This document shows, piece after piece, positions 11,641 through 22,930 of a stretch of DNA of 64,000 nucleotides; position 1 is the stretch's first letter; each line of letters starts with the position of its first letter. Source of the stretch: Flaveria trinervia (Eukaryota; Streptophyta; Magnoliopsida; Asterales; Asteraceae); the NCBI GenBank assembly GCA_025506515.1, contig CM046451.1:69693430-69757429 (forward strand), written 5' to 3'. A program made the position numbers and the translations under genes. The notes beneath the pieces are model-generated. The model searched no databases. It was given only the letters and a program-made list of their open reading frames with translations, and had not been told where the DNA came from.

Positions 11641-13060
11641 GATGTAATTCCCGATGATGACCATGTGTAGTCTGATGCTTATTGTCCATTTTTCTTTAAA
11701 TTTTTATTTTCTTTATTTATTTGTTTAACTTTATGTTGTTTAATTAAATTAATGTTATACGGTCGCCTATTAAAATCCTAAAAAGCATAAATCGGTTACG
11801 GTTTTAGAATTTTCGGGGGAGAATAGGCCAGTTAATAACATTAAAAAAACGAGGGAGGAGGAGAGGCTAGCTGATAGAAAGTAGATAGTATCTGTGATTC
11901 CGATTCAATGACTTTGGAAAATGATAGTACACAGGTAAAAATCACTTGGGACTTTAAAAGATTAAATAAAATAAGATGCGAAGTTCAAAGTACAACTCTG
12001 CGTAGTCTGAGCAAAATGAAAGGAAAAATGATAGTAAAACTAGCTACTACTAAGGTAACACAAAGAAAGTAGACCTAGAGGTTGTTAGAAAACAGATTAT
12101 ATGTCGGTAGATTCAACAAAATAGATTATTAGATCTTGTTGGTGATCTCAAGAACAAACTAAGTTGTTCAACAGGCTGTGGGTTAACATCTTATCCCTAG
12201 TAACACAATCAACAAAATTCCAATAAGGGGTGACGAGCTGAATAAGCGCCACAAATGTGAGCGTAAGACCAAAATATGAGCAAAAGTAATCAAAGTAATA
12301 CTTATGTTGTTGTTGATAACTGTGCAAAAAGACTAAAATTGCTCAAACAAGAAGATAGGTTATGTGCCTCTCTGCTGTGCGGTGGCACTGATCTGAGGAT
12401 AAGCATAACCTATATATTCTAGACTTCTTTGTTGTTTGCCGCCTCTCTGCTATGCGAGGGCACTGACCTGAGGCTTGGCTTCTCTCTGAAAGTTCTAAGA
12501 ATTGTTTCTTCTTGAAAACTACCCTGAGACCGCTCAAAAATCTCCTAAGGAATGTTGATTACCATATAAGTGTGGGATCCACAAATACTTGTTGAAATAA
12601 TCAAACCTTAAACTATCACTAATCTATGTCAAAAGTCTGTATATGGATTTAAGAGGACCAGAATACTAACAATCATGATGGCTGCAATTCTTGAAAGTCC
12701 AAATCAATGTGGGGATCAAATAGTACTAGTATGATTTCCTAAACTTGCTAACGACTCTAGATGAAAAAGAAGAATTGAGCATCAAAAGGTGTTGATAATA
12801 TGTCCCAAATGATTTGACTTGCTTGTATGATTCCAAATTGAATTGGTCCAGTTATGGTCAAAATTATTTGAAGCTGCCTATTCTGGAACCGAATCCATTA
12901 GATTGCCATCTTAGGATTGACACCTCACACAAAACGTCAAAAACAAGTTTTAGGTTTGTATTTCAGCTTAAGTCTTTCAATTTGTTTAAGTTTAGTCAAA
13001 TTCAGTTTTGTTTGATATCGGACTACGTCATAGAATTCAATAGGGGATTTAATCATCCAA
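11641..13060. other. Element A pol-aORF spacer, first part
   Basis: No convincing coding signal. AT-rich at 11660-11780, then mixed sequence. It contains a 33-bp direct repeat at 12366-12398 and 12441-12473. Its origin (original spacer or later insertion) cannot be told from this copy alone. Confidence 0.5.
12366..12473. repeat. 33-bp direct repeat pair, 75-bp period
   Basis: Copies at 12366-12398 and 12441-12473 start GCCTCTCTGCT and end CTGAGG, and differ at about four positions. The 42 bases between them are unrelated. Confidence 0.8.
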
Positions 13061-13063
13061 AAG

Positions 13064-13197
13064 GGTCACGTCTGAGGTGACCACACATGTTTTTAAAGGT
13101 AAAATCAGTCACGTATGAGGTGACAAATTGCTTAAAAGGATCACGTCTGACATGTTCAAAAGTTTTTCAAGCTAAAATGATCATGTCTGAGATGATC
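13064..13197. repeat. Four short palindromes of GTCACGTCTGAGGTGAC type
   Basis: Copies at 13064-13082, 13108-13124, 13139-13157 and 13179-13197. The first has arms GGTCAC and GTGACC around GTCTGAG. In the fourth both arms changed together (GATCAT and ATGATC), so pairing is kept while the sequence differs. Confidence 0.75.
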
Positions 13198-13259
13198 AAA
13201 TGCTCATAAAGTTTAATGAAAGGTTAAAAGGGTTTAAGTGAGAAATGGTCATAAAGTCA

Positions 13260-13545
13260 AAATCATGAGTATGATCCAATCTCACGACTAGACCATGAGT
13301 ATGGACCAACCGTACGAATGGACCATACTCATGCACTAAACAGCCGAATGGCACACGAGTATGAACCATTCACCCGAATGGCTTATCAGAATGAGCCAAT
13401 CGACCAAATTGAACTGTGCGAAGGAGTCAGTCGCCCGACTGAAATCCAGTTGGCCGACTGAATGTGATCAACTAAGCAAATCGCATGACTGAGGTCCATT
13501 CGCCCAAATGAACCGAGCGAATGGGTCCAGTCGGCCGACTGAAAT
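13260..13545. repeat. Spacer motif array of element A, upstream of TATA
   Basis: The same family of motif as in the A LTR U3: TCAGTCGCCCGACTGA at 13427-13442 and a perfect 14-mer palindrome CAGTCGGCCGACTG at 13528-13541, with many variants between. It stops a few bases before a TATA box, as in the LTR. Confidence 0.82.
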
Positions 13546-13554
13546 CAGATTCAA

Positions 13555-13563
13555 TATAAATAG
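13555..13563 (+). promoter_or_regulatory. Putative internal TATA box before A aORF
   Basis: TATAAATAG lies 14 bases after the last palindrome of the spacer array, the same spacing as in the A-family LTR. It is followed by a C-rich, CT-rich stretch near 13590-13640. The aORF reading starts about 600 bases downstream, so a long leader or intron would be needed. Confidence 0.5.
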
Positions 13564-13919
13564 GGCCACAGTCGATCGCATTCAACTCATCACCCCCAAT
13601 TGCCCTAATATCGTACACGTTATCGTTACTCTACCAAATTTTCATTTGACCCAAATATCTTGCTTATTCTCATATTCTGACCTTCGTTATTGATTATACA
13701 TGTAAAATGTGGCGTGATTATGCCAAAAACTCCATCGATTGGACTTCGAAAATCAAGAAATTGGACCATACAAGAACAGAACTATGAATGGACTACTAAC
13801 CTAATTATACCAAGTAAAATGTTAAAATAAAGGTTATTAGGTTATTAGTATATTCAATGCAAGTCTAAAGGACCACTACACGAAGTCTAATTTCAAGAAT
13901 TGGTTAAAAATCAAATCAC

Positions 13920-14165
13920 AGTCGATCGAACAGTGGGTCATGCGACTGGACGCCAGGATGAACTCCAATCGCACGATTGAGTTGGTCGAACGGCTCAATC
14001 GGCCGAATGGATCATACGAATGAGCTCAGTTAGCCGACTAAACCAATCTCAGGCTCAGTCAACCGATTGAACTCAGTCGCCTGCTCAGTCACCCGACTAA
14101 ATCCAGTCGCATGCCAAGTCAACCGACTAAGCACAGTCGCATGGTTCAATCACATGAGTAAACCA
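13920..14165. repeat. Second spacer motif array of element A
   Basis: About ten further variants of the A motif (for example CAGTCGCACGATTGA-like, CAGTCACCCGACTAA forms), directly before the aORF reading. More decayed than the array at 13260-13545. Confidence 0.75.
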
Positions 14166-14167
14166 GA

Positions 14168-17100
14168 ATGAATTCAATAAAGTTAATTAGAACTGATTTG
14201 TGTCATGTGGTTAGCGAATGTCTACGTGTCTTATGTTACATATTGATGGCAGACAGATGGTCCATCAACCCCAAGCACCACATATGTGCCCACTTAGACT
14301 CCATGACTCGGAATGGTGTCGAGTTTGCGGGGATCATTGCTTTCCTCAAGCGATCCAGGATCCACAAGGAGATATCTAGACCATGCACTCCCTACAGGTC
14401 TATTCAGCAGGCCTTCTGGGAGGAAGCATCGCTTGACCGCTCTACTGAGCTGTACAACATAAGGAGCTCTATTTTTGGGATGGATATAGAGATCACTGCT
14501 GAGGACATTCAGCGAGTACTTGGGTTGGGTGATGATGCAGACCACCCCACCAGACTTCACCGACAACGGTGAGAGGGTGCTTCATAAGGATGAAGTACGC
14601 TAGGGATATTAATGCAGGTGTGCTAAACATGAGCAACTTGTGTCCCCAGTACAAGTACTTGGCACATGTTATCCTTAAGTGCTTGGCTTCGCGAAGGGGT
14701 GGGTTTGATCATCTTTTAGACCAGATACAAAATGCCTATGTGGCACTGATTCTGAACCACCTTTTCAGCTTTTGTAGCATGATTTTCTCTTACTTGATAG
14801 GGAACTTGGAGGTGAAGGGCAATAAGGTTTTTGCATGTAATAAAGATCATATTTGATGAGAAGCTGCCCACACTGCAAAAGGAGAGCCACGACGTTGTGT
14901 CGTTGAAGATCATGGACGATACAACACTTGGTTGTATGAAGGTTTACCAGGGAAAGCAGGTCAAACCGCCGGTAAAGAGACTCATAGGCCATCTAGCCAA
15001 GGTGGACTACATGGCACCAGGGAGGCGTAAATGGTGCCACATAGACAGTGATTAGGATGTCGAGCATCTGGAGCTCCCTGAAGATGACTCCGACGACGAC
15101 GACAGCGGTGATGGTGGAGATGCAGGGCCCACTCAACTAAGGGCCCCCACCGCTGATATAGCATCTCCAGCATCCACCCAAGGTGGAACAGAGGCTGGAG
15201 GGTTCCATCAGGACTTTCGTCTTGATGAGGAGAAGGATACAGACGAGGGGCCCTTGACTCAGACTGTGGGGAGCTGGGTGGTTGCCACTGACCGAGGTAT
15301 TCGGGAGGTTGGAGGACGCCCTGGTGAGTCGGGGGAAGCTGACACTGATCCTACTTATGCTCCTGATCAGTCCTGCAGTGTTCCAGGGGGAGCATCCACC
15401 TCGAGGGGCTCGAGGATGAAAAGGATGGCTCAGCCCCGCGGGTTGAAGAAGAAGAGGAGAATGACCTTCATCACCACCACCACTACCACCACCATTTCCA
15501 CCACTCCACCTACTATCACCACTCCACCTACCACTACTAACACAACCACTCCACCACCACCTTTATCTATACCATCCCCAATCTTCACCACTCCACCACC
15601 ACCTTTATCTATACCACCCCCAATCTTCACCACTCCACTACCACCTTCATCTATACCACCCCCAATCCTCACCTTTCCACCACCACCTTCATCTATACCA
15701 CCCCCAATCTTCACCACTACCACCACCACCACTAGCCACCATGTAGGACCGTCATCTTACCCCTCCTATCCATCTGGATCCTCTCTACCTCCTAGTGGGG
15801 TAGAGGAACAACTCTCGACACTTAACCGTATGGTGCTGAAACTGTTGGCAGCTGATGACGAGAAGACTGCCCAGATTTGTCAGCTAGTAGATCTTTCTGC
15901 TGCACAATCTCAGCAGATATCTCAGAAGGCTCAACTGATTGAGCAGCAAGATAGCAGATTGCTGCACAGAGCTCAAAGATGTCCCAACTCTAGGAGCAAC
16001 ATGTTCACTCAGCCAAAAGGATAAAGAAGTTGGAGACTACCAACAAGACCATCATGCTGAGGCTCAATGGATCAAAGAGGAGTCACTAAAGATCAAAGAA
16101 GGAGATGGAGATGATGGTGATGATGATGACAGTGATGATGATGATGATGATGGGGATGATCAAGGGGAATACTGATGCTAGTGATGATATTGATGATGAT
16201 GATGATGGAGATGATGATCCTTCTACTACGGGTGCCACCTCTGCACGTGAAAGGAGGACCAAGAGAGCTCAGGACCAAGGTGCCTCCACTTCAGCCCCGT
16301 CAGCAGAGGAGCACATGATACAAGACAAGAGTAATGCTTAGTTGTTATGTTATTTAAATCACGTGTATTTGATTCTTGTATCAAAATAATGTAATTAATG
16401 TTTATATTTATTGTTGATGTTTACTGCATTGATTGTTGACTAATGGTTGATATGTTATATGTTTTAAATCAAGCAGATCCAAACTATCAAAGAGATGAAT
16501 ATGATGTGCTCCCCTCCAATATATCAAGACTCAGCTCACGATGATTCTTGATCTGTAGGGTATAGTCAGGAGATCAGTGAATTACACTCCTGAAGAAGGA
16601 GAGATAATTGATGATCTCACAGATAATTGATGCTCCAACAGTCCATGTGGAAAGTGATGACGAGCTCAACGATGTTGATGAGATCGAGATAGAAGATGTC
16701 ACGGACCAATACTATCCAGAGTACACTGACATTTAGGGTAATGTCGTTCCCAATCTGGGTGACAACCTTGTCAGTGAAACTTTTGAGACTCTGGATAGAA
16801 TGGAAGAAGAGTCTGACAAGAAAGAAGATACAGCCCAAGCCTCAGAAGCTGAAGTTAATATCAGATAGACTGAGTGGGCTGTATGCTTTGAAGAAATACG
16901 AGCCCAATGTAGTGCTTCAACGTCAACTATCTACACCAAGCTGTACAAAGTGAAGAAACATCAAAAGGTGTCGGGAAAAATCAAAGCATGGGCGTATTTT
17001 GAAGATCTCAACGTTAATGCAATTAAACGTGAGAAAGGGATTGAGCACTTCAGGTTCCCACATGACCTGAAGACTCTTCCTGGATTTGAGCTAAACCAGT

Positions 17101-17650
17101 TAGCAATGTTAAAATTGCTATATGCTGACCCACGAAAAATGTCAGGCTGGTTTGAGACTGCTCTTAAAAGAGAGTACCACACCAGATGGGTCAACTTCAA
17201 ACCTTAACAGCCAACAAGGTATATCAGATGGTCTGAGGTTGATGCCATTATTGGAAAACCGAAAATAGTGCTGAAATGGAGTCCTCCACGCACAATGTCT
17301 AAGATCCCTCTATGGGAAATGTCACAGGACTTCACTCCACACTTCAAATGGTGGTACTATGATTGGAGGACAGGAGAGGCATTCATAGTTTTGAATACGA
17401 ATGGTGTAGTGGAAACCATAAGGCTGTTTGACCCATTGTGGCTTACAAACTTGTGTGCAGATGATGTTTATACATTATACAAATGGCCATTATTCTATGA
17501 CTCTCAAGATATTTTAAAAGCTCTACAATTTTAGAATGTTATAAAACTCTGTTTTACTTTTGAGATACATGTTGTAGTCACTAGAGAAGAGAAGTACAAG
17601 AAGTTTGAGGAACTTATGAAGGATGTAAGACATTAGACGAAACTAGGTCC
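14168..17650 (+). pseudogene. Element A post-pol additional ORF (aORF), degenerate
   Basis: Unknown function. The N-terminal domain at about 14240-14860 has QQAFWEEA, then EDIQRVLGLGDD, matching the FW and I-x-R-x-x-L-x-L motifs of the C, F and D aORFs. Acidic linker to 15260; Thr/Pro-rich region with four 14-residue repeats (15551-15718); coiled coil rich in Gln at 15800-16020; Asp tract encoded by GATGAT repeats (16104-16215); C-terminal domain at 16940-17534 with KWWYYDWRTGEAF, parallel to RWKYDY in B and GWRYDN in F. Stops and frameshifts at 14572, 14855, 15052, 16021, 16737, 17205 and 17532. I see no signal peptide or clear membrane segment, so an envelope-like reading is not supported. 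Confidence 0.7.
15551..15718 (+). repeat. 42-bp tandem repeat, four copies, coding Pro-rich repeats
   Basis: Units begin at 15551, 15593, 15635 and 15677, exactly 42 bases apart, and stay in frame; each encodes 14 residues of the form PPPPLSIPPPIFTT. Copies differ by a few substitutions only. Variable copy number between element copies is expected. Confidence 0.92.
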
Positions 17651-17661
17651 AAGGGGGAGTT
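17651..17661 (+). other. Polypurine tract of element A
   Basis: AAGGGGGAGTT immediately before the TGTAGATAC start of the 3' LTR. Confidence 0.88.
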
Positions 17662-18401
17662 TGTAGATACATGTGTCCCTTGTTTCTAAACATAATGTAA
17701 TATGTTTGTATTGTCTTACACAAATGTAATTGTACGGGTACTTAATGAAATACAATATGTGGTTGTGTTTATATAATATTGAATATTTCATTGGTTGGTA
17801 TGTAATAACGCTTATTGACTTAACTGTATTAGGTTGTGGTTGTTTGAATAATATCTAAATCAATTAATGACTATGAAACATATTCAAACTTAATCATGTG
17901 AAGTTCTCATGCGATTGGCCCATGCTAATGGACCATACGCATGAACAACTTCATACTAATGAACCAGTCGTACGAATGAACCAGGAGACTGGATCAGTCG
18001 CATGATTGAAACATGAGATTGACTCAGTCGCACGACTGAACACTCAGTCATGCGAATGGATCAACTTCATGACTCAATCGCACGATTAAACCATGCAAAT
18101 GGTCCAGTCGCACGATTGATAAACCCTAACCTATAAATACCACTTAAATCATGGAAAAACGAGACACTTTGAATATTTTGATACCCAGACGTACCCTAGT
18201 CGTCCAAAGACCTCTAGTAACCTGTTCCAACTTCAAATAGGAGTACATCGATTGCTAATCATTCTTGACGTTTAGATTCAATCTTTAATTGATTCTACTT
18301 GTGTTCTCACTGATTGGATCGCCAATCAAATAGGATTCCGCACTATTTGATTCGGTACACTTGTAAATTTGTTAGTATTCATCCAGTACACGATCCTAAC
18401 A
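17662..18401 (+). mobile_element. Element A 3' LTR
   Basis: 740 bp, TGTAGATAC to CCTAACA, matching 4166-4902. It carries the motif array at about 17935-18120, with a perfect 16-mer TCAGTCGCACGACTGA at 18024-18039, and TATAAATA at 18132-18139. Confidence 0.95.
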
Positions 18402-18406
18402 AGTAT
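18402..18406. repeat. Target site duplication of element A, right copy (AGTAT)
   Basis: Exact repeat of 4161-4165 directly after A's 3' LTR. Confidence 0.92.
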
Positions 18407-18945
18407 GAACTCTCGAAGGAAATGGTGTTCTTCCAAAGACAAAGTGCAAGATCATCTTCCGAAGGAAAAGCTCCAACTTCCGAAGACAAAGTCTTCTCTT
18501 CTGAAGTTCAAGACTTAGAAAAATTCAAAGATAATGACTTCTGAAGAAGAAGTCCTCAAGCCACGGAAGAAGAAGCCTCTTCCGACATATAAAAGGCTTC
18601 TGAAGAACATGTTCTTGCAAAGCCAATTAACCTTTGGAAGATGCTGCTATGAACCAGTGGACACAAGTATGGTTCTCTGAATCTCTGCTACAGACCTTTG
18701 ATAATGCATGGTGTTTTCCCAAAAGGCCATGTAGTTGACCATACTTTATGCCATTGTTCACGTTTGTTTGTTAGTACAGTTGCTAACTTTAGTTGGTGAC
18801 AAAAGAAAGTCATGGACATGTCATGACTACCATACCTTAGATAAGACATTATCTAAGATACCTTAACTATAGCTTTGTAGTATCTGCTTTAGTTATAGGA
18901 TTCCAGCTTGTATCAAAGTATAACCAGTTGTAGGTGATAGTATAT
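18407..18945 (+). mobile_element. 3' LTR of remnant B, second part
   Basis: Continues the LTR broken at 4165. Exact CTTCCGAAG palindromes at 18456-18464 and 18477-18485 with several variants, then TATAAAA at 18588-18594. The region 18780-18940 matches the D LTR at 62900-63190 on the minus strand. It is cut after AGTATAT by element C1; the rest of this LTR is not found in the window. Confidence 0.85.
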
Positions 18946-19054
18946 TGTTGGACCAAAAGAACCAATGAGCCTGATCAGAAAAACCTCTAAGTCCCATAGA
19001 CGTCACAACAATGCTGAAGACTTGATCAGCTGTTTGATAAAGTACTAAAAACTT

Positions 19055-19200
19055 CAACAGCTGAAGACTAAAGTACTGAAGACTTCAACAGCTGAAGACC
19101 AAAGTCTGAAGATCAACAGCTGAAGACTAAAGTACTGAAGACTTCAACAGCTGAAGACCAAAGTCTGAAGATCAACAGCTGAAGACTAAAGTACTGAAGA
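19055..19200. repeat. 59-bp tandem repeat in C1 U3
   Basis: Units 19055-19113 and 19114-19172 appear identical, with a partial third unit to about 19200. Each begins CAACAGCTGAAGAC and contains AGTACTGAAG. The C2 LTRs have related words but not this exact register, so the expansion is specific to C1 or its subfamily. Confidence 0.88.
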
Positions 19201-19566
19201 TCAACAGCTAAAGTACAAAGACTGAAGACATCAGCTGATGACAACAGCTGAAGTTCAAGCACAAGTACTGAAGCCTTCAGAGTTTGTTACAACAGCTGAA
19301 GATGTATTCTTCAGTTGTTGTGATGGTTTCCTTTCAGTAGTTTTCTTTTATGTTTCAGTATCTGTAAAACGACTGAAGAGCATGTTCTTCAGTCGTTGTA
19401 GTTTCAGTAGTTTCTTTTCAGTAGTTGTAGTGATAGTTAACACTTAGTATTTTTGTAAGAAGATGTCAGCTATTTTGACATCTTCAGTAGTTGTGTTAAC
19501 TTTCAGTAGTCTGAATAATTTTGTTAGATGTTACTATCAAATGACATCAGCAGACGTCACATCTCC

Positions 19567-19575
19567 TATATAAGG
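19567..19575 (+). promoter_or_regulatory. TATA box of C1 LTR
   Basis: TATATAAGG just downstream of the U3 motif array; the same element is at 38139-38147 and 49699-49707 in C2. Confidence 0.75.
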
Positions 19576-19809
19576 AATGTTCCACCACGACATTCTTATA
19601 TAAGGAATGATTGACCTGATTGTAAGTGTGACATTTTGCCACCACAAAAGCGCGTATTGAATGAAATATTTGATTTGCAGAATCCTTTCTATAATCGTTT
19701 GATCTTACTTTGAATATCAACTGTATTCTTGTGAATTGTCTAATTCATTGTTTGATTTCCGCTGCAATACTCTCTAATCAATCAAACGTAGATCACTGAT
19801 CCTAACAAT

Positions 19810-19821
19810 TGGTATCAGAGC
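19810..19821 (+). other. Primer binding site of C1
   Basis: TGGTATCAGAGC two bases after the LTR end, the standard site complementary to initiator tRNA-Met. Confidence 0.93.
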
Positions 19822-20037
19822 GAGGTTAATCATTGATCGATCTAACAATTGATCATTGAAACTGCTAATCGATATCTGCATTTGATTGAATTAGCATATT
19901 TGCAAGAATCGGTTATTGTTAAATTGAGTTTCTGCTACTTTCGTTTTATTGCTTTCTGTTTTCTCTTGGTTCAATTTGGTATGTTGTGTTCTGTTCTAAA
20001 TCTGTTAAAACTTAATTGATTTTGGTTGAATTTAAGA

Positions 20038-22930
20038 ATGACTACTCCTTCTAATGACCCTCACAATACCGGTTCTTCAACCAAGCCTCCAATGCTAGTT
20101 AGGACTGAGTATAACATATGGCAGCGAAGAATGCTTCATCACCTGTCTGTTAACAGTTCAGGTTGTTGGACATCGGTGGTACATGGTCCACATAAGCCTA
20201 TGGTGAACAATCCGGAAACCAATCAAATGGTTCCGAAGAAGAAGGAACAATACTCAAATGAAGATCGGAAACTGTTTGAGATTGATGCTAAAGCCGAGGA
20301 ATTCTGGCCATGGCACTGCCGAATGAAATATATTCAAGGCTTATGCATCACGAAACTGCTCATGACCTCTGGAAGGCACTGAAGGAACAATTTGGTGAAA
20401 CTGATGAGGTCTTAGCAAACAATAGAGAAATCCTTGCCCAACAATATGAAACATTCTCTCATAGGAAGGGTGAGACACTGACTCAATAGTTTGAGCGTTT
20501 TTCCAGTTTGATCTCTGAGCTAAAAATGGTCAAACATGAATATACCAATAGCCAGATGAACAACCGATTCCTTAGATCACTGCCTGAGAGATGGGACACA
20601 TACACTATTGTCCTACGCTCCAGTGCAAACTTGGATAAACTATCTGTCACCCAACTTCGCGAGAAACTGCTTATATTTGAGAGAGAGATAGAGCAAAAAA
20701 GGAAACTGGCATCATCAGGAAAGCTCACTGACGACTTTGTACCAGGGAACACTGCCTTGGTTGGTCATGAGTCAGAATATGTTGCATCTGAAAGTAATTA
20801 TGATGAGCATATAGATTTCTTTTCAAACAGTTCAGATCATGCATTCGTTGGTGTTGATAGTCACTCAAGCTGTAATAGTGACAATTTATGTTTTATCATG
20901 GATGATTTGAAAGGAATAGCTGATGATGATCTAGAAGAGATGGATATTCTGAGCCAAATGGCCTTGATTAATATCAGATCTCAGAAGTTCTACAAGAGGA
21001 CTGGCAGGAAATTTCCAGGACTCTCTGGCAAAACCAAAGTTGTTTTTGACAAGAGTAAGTTGAGGTGTCACAAATGCCAAAGGCTTGGACACTTTGCAAG
21101 AGAGTGTAGATCATCTGGATCTAACTCCTTTGCACCCTTTGTCACTTTTCCAAGCACTAGTCCACAAAACAGGGGGCAACATCCTGCTAGTTCTGGTCAT
21201 CATTCACAACCTGTTTCGCCTGCATATTTTGTCCCTCAGGGTCCAATGTCATATCCGTATCCCTGCTATTACATGCCTCAGCCAAATCCAGTTCAAGTTC
21301 CTACTGCACAACAACCACAAGCATTACCTGAGCCTCTACCATCTCAATCACAATCTCATCACAGCTTTTTCACCCCTGGTAATGTTGACTGGAGCAGTTT
21401 ACCAGATGATCTCTCTGGTACTGAGCAATTATTTACTGGTGATGGTCAACATGGTGGTGAACATCCTTTTGGGAATCTAGCTCTCATGGCCCTGGAATCT
21501 ACTGAGGGTTCATGCTCTAATGCATCTTCTTCACAGGTAACTCAGGTATCCTCTGAGGCTAAGGCCAAGCTTTGTTCTGAATCTTGCATAGATGCATTTG
21601 TCTCTATTAGAGAAGCAAATGTAGCTATAATTAATCAAAATGTAGAGCTTGAGCAAACTATTTCCAAAAGAAAAGCTGAATATGACTCTGTCCTTAAGGA
21701 CAAAGATGATGAGATTTATAAGCTTAAATGCCAATTAAATGATGAAAAGGCTAAGCTAGAGGTCATTCTTGAGAACCATAAGGAACTCAAAGAAAAACTT
21801 GCAGTTACCCAAGTTGAGTGTGACCGCTAGGTGTCATCCTGCAAGGGATTTGAAATGCTGCTCGGTAAGCAATATGCTTCGAATGTGAAGTTTGGAATTG
21901 GTTATAACCATATTGCACCTCCAACAGATTTTACTCCAAAACCAATAGTAAAATCTGAAAGTGAAAGCAATCTCCAAACCACATTATCATGTGCATCATC
22001 CACAAGTGATCTCCCAAAATCACAAGATGAAATAAGGGCTAATACCTCAGCAAGTCAATTGGCTGATGGGTTAACTACTGATAAGCACATGAAGCTGAGT
22101 ATTTCAGATGTTGTCCCTCAAAGTAACTTAAGTACTGAAGGGCAAGTTACAACAACTGAAAAGCATTTTAAATCAGCTGAAATAAATGGATTAACAACTG
22201 TTGACAATGAAAAGCTGAAGAACAACTCTTCAGTTGTTACAGATTCTTCAGTACTGAACAAAATTACTGAAAGGAGGAAAGTACTGAAGAGCACACCTTT
22301 AGTACTTTCCACATCAGCAGTTGATCAATCCAAGATGAAGAATAAGCCATGTGAAATATGTGGTAAATTCAATCATCTTTCTGATGAATGTTGGTACAGA
22401 AAGGGTTCCAAACTCAATAGAGATAAGCTCATTAAAATCCAGATGGATGAAATGAAAACTGAGTTTGAGACCAAGTTTGTACCGCAATCATTCCATTGTG
22501 ATAAACCCAAGCCTTCAACCAAATTCAAAAAGAAGGATAAGGTTCATCACAAAACAGTTGATGGTGCTCCTCATGATAAACATTAGACTAAGTCTGTTAA
22601 TTTTAAGGAGGAAATGGTGGATCACAGGAACTCATCAAACACAAGTACTGATATATCACAAGAGCTGAAAGCTTTGGCTACAAATCAGACACAACTTGTT
22701 ATGATGGTTCAGCATTTGTTGGGGAGAGTTAACCAACTAGATGCACCTGTGATCAAATCACTGAAAAGGCATTCCAAGCCCAAATCCAAGGAATCCATTT
22801 CAGCACCATCTCCTTCTTTAGCTGTTAATCATAAGAACAAGTTATGGTTGCATCTATTGATGAAAACAGACTCAAAATCAAAAAGGTTTGGGTCTCAAAA
22901 TCTAACTAGTTTTCTTTTATGCAGGGTCTT
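20038..22930 (+). pseudogene. gag: Element C1 gag with two zinc knuckles
   Basis: The start at 20038 is chosen because C2 starts identically (MTTPSNDPHN at 38628). A frame change near 20300 and TAG stops at 20487, 21828 (C2 has TGG) and 22584 break it; between them 20490-21830 reads open for more than 440 codons. First zinc knuckle CHKCQRLGHFAREC at 21066-21107 is intact, then a Pro/Gln-rich stretch, a long coiled coil at about 21590-21820, and a second intact knuckle CEICGKFNHLSDEC at 22350-22391. Frame is lost again near 22850, just before protease. A gag of roughly 950 codons is much longer than simple copia gags. Confidence 0.88.

Larger units (their letters stand above)
4166..18401 (+). 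mobile_element. Element A: complete nested Ty1/copia retrotransposon, 14.2 kb
   Basis: LTRs of 737 and 740 bp flank primer binding site, leader, gag, protease, integrase, RT, RNase H, a long spacer and an aORF, ending in a polypurine tract. The exact AGTAT duplication shows that it inserted into the 3' LTR of remnant B. Eyeballed LTR divergence is roughly 4-5%, so it is older than C2. All coding regions are broken. Its length and post-pol ORF resemble the SIRE/Maximus type of plant copia element; that lineage assignment is inference. Confidence 0.93.
18946..19807 (+). mobile_element. Element C1 5' LTR
   Basis: 862 bp, TGTTGGACC to CCTAACA, alignable to both C2 LTRs. U3 is filled with CAGCTGAAG, AGTACTGAAG and TTCAGTAGTT words (19000-19510), followed by TATATAAGG at 19567-19575, with a second TATATAAGG-containing copy at about 19598-19606. 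Confidence 0.92.

Noticed and set aside
15430..15732. Minus-strand open frame rich in Gly and Val
   Set aside because: It is the complement of the CCACCA-rich minisatellite in the A aORF; composition explains its openness.
16093..16278. Minus-strand His-rich and Ile-rich frame
   Set aside because: Complement of the GATGAT run that encodes the Asp tract.
14168..17650. Envelope-like gene, as proposed for some plant copia elements
   Set aside because: No signal peptide, transmembrane helix or cysteine pattern is visible in any of the six copies.
19238..19447. Short protein with hydrophobic segments in the C1 LTR
   Set aside because: Lies within the U3 motif array and R region; openness arises from repeated words and is not kept in C2.
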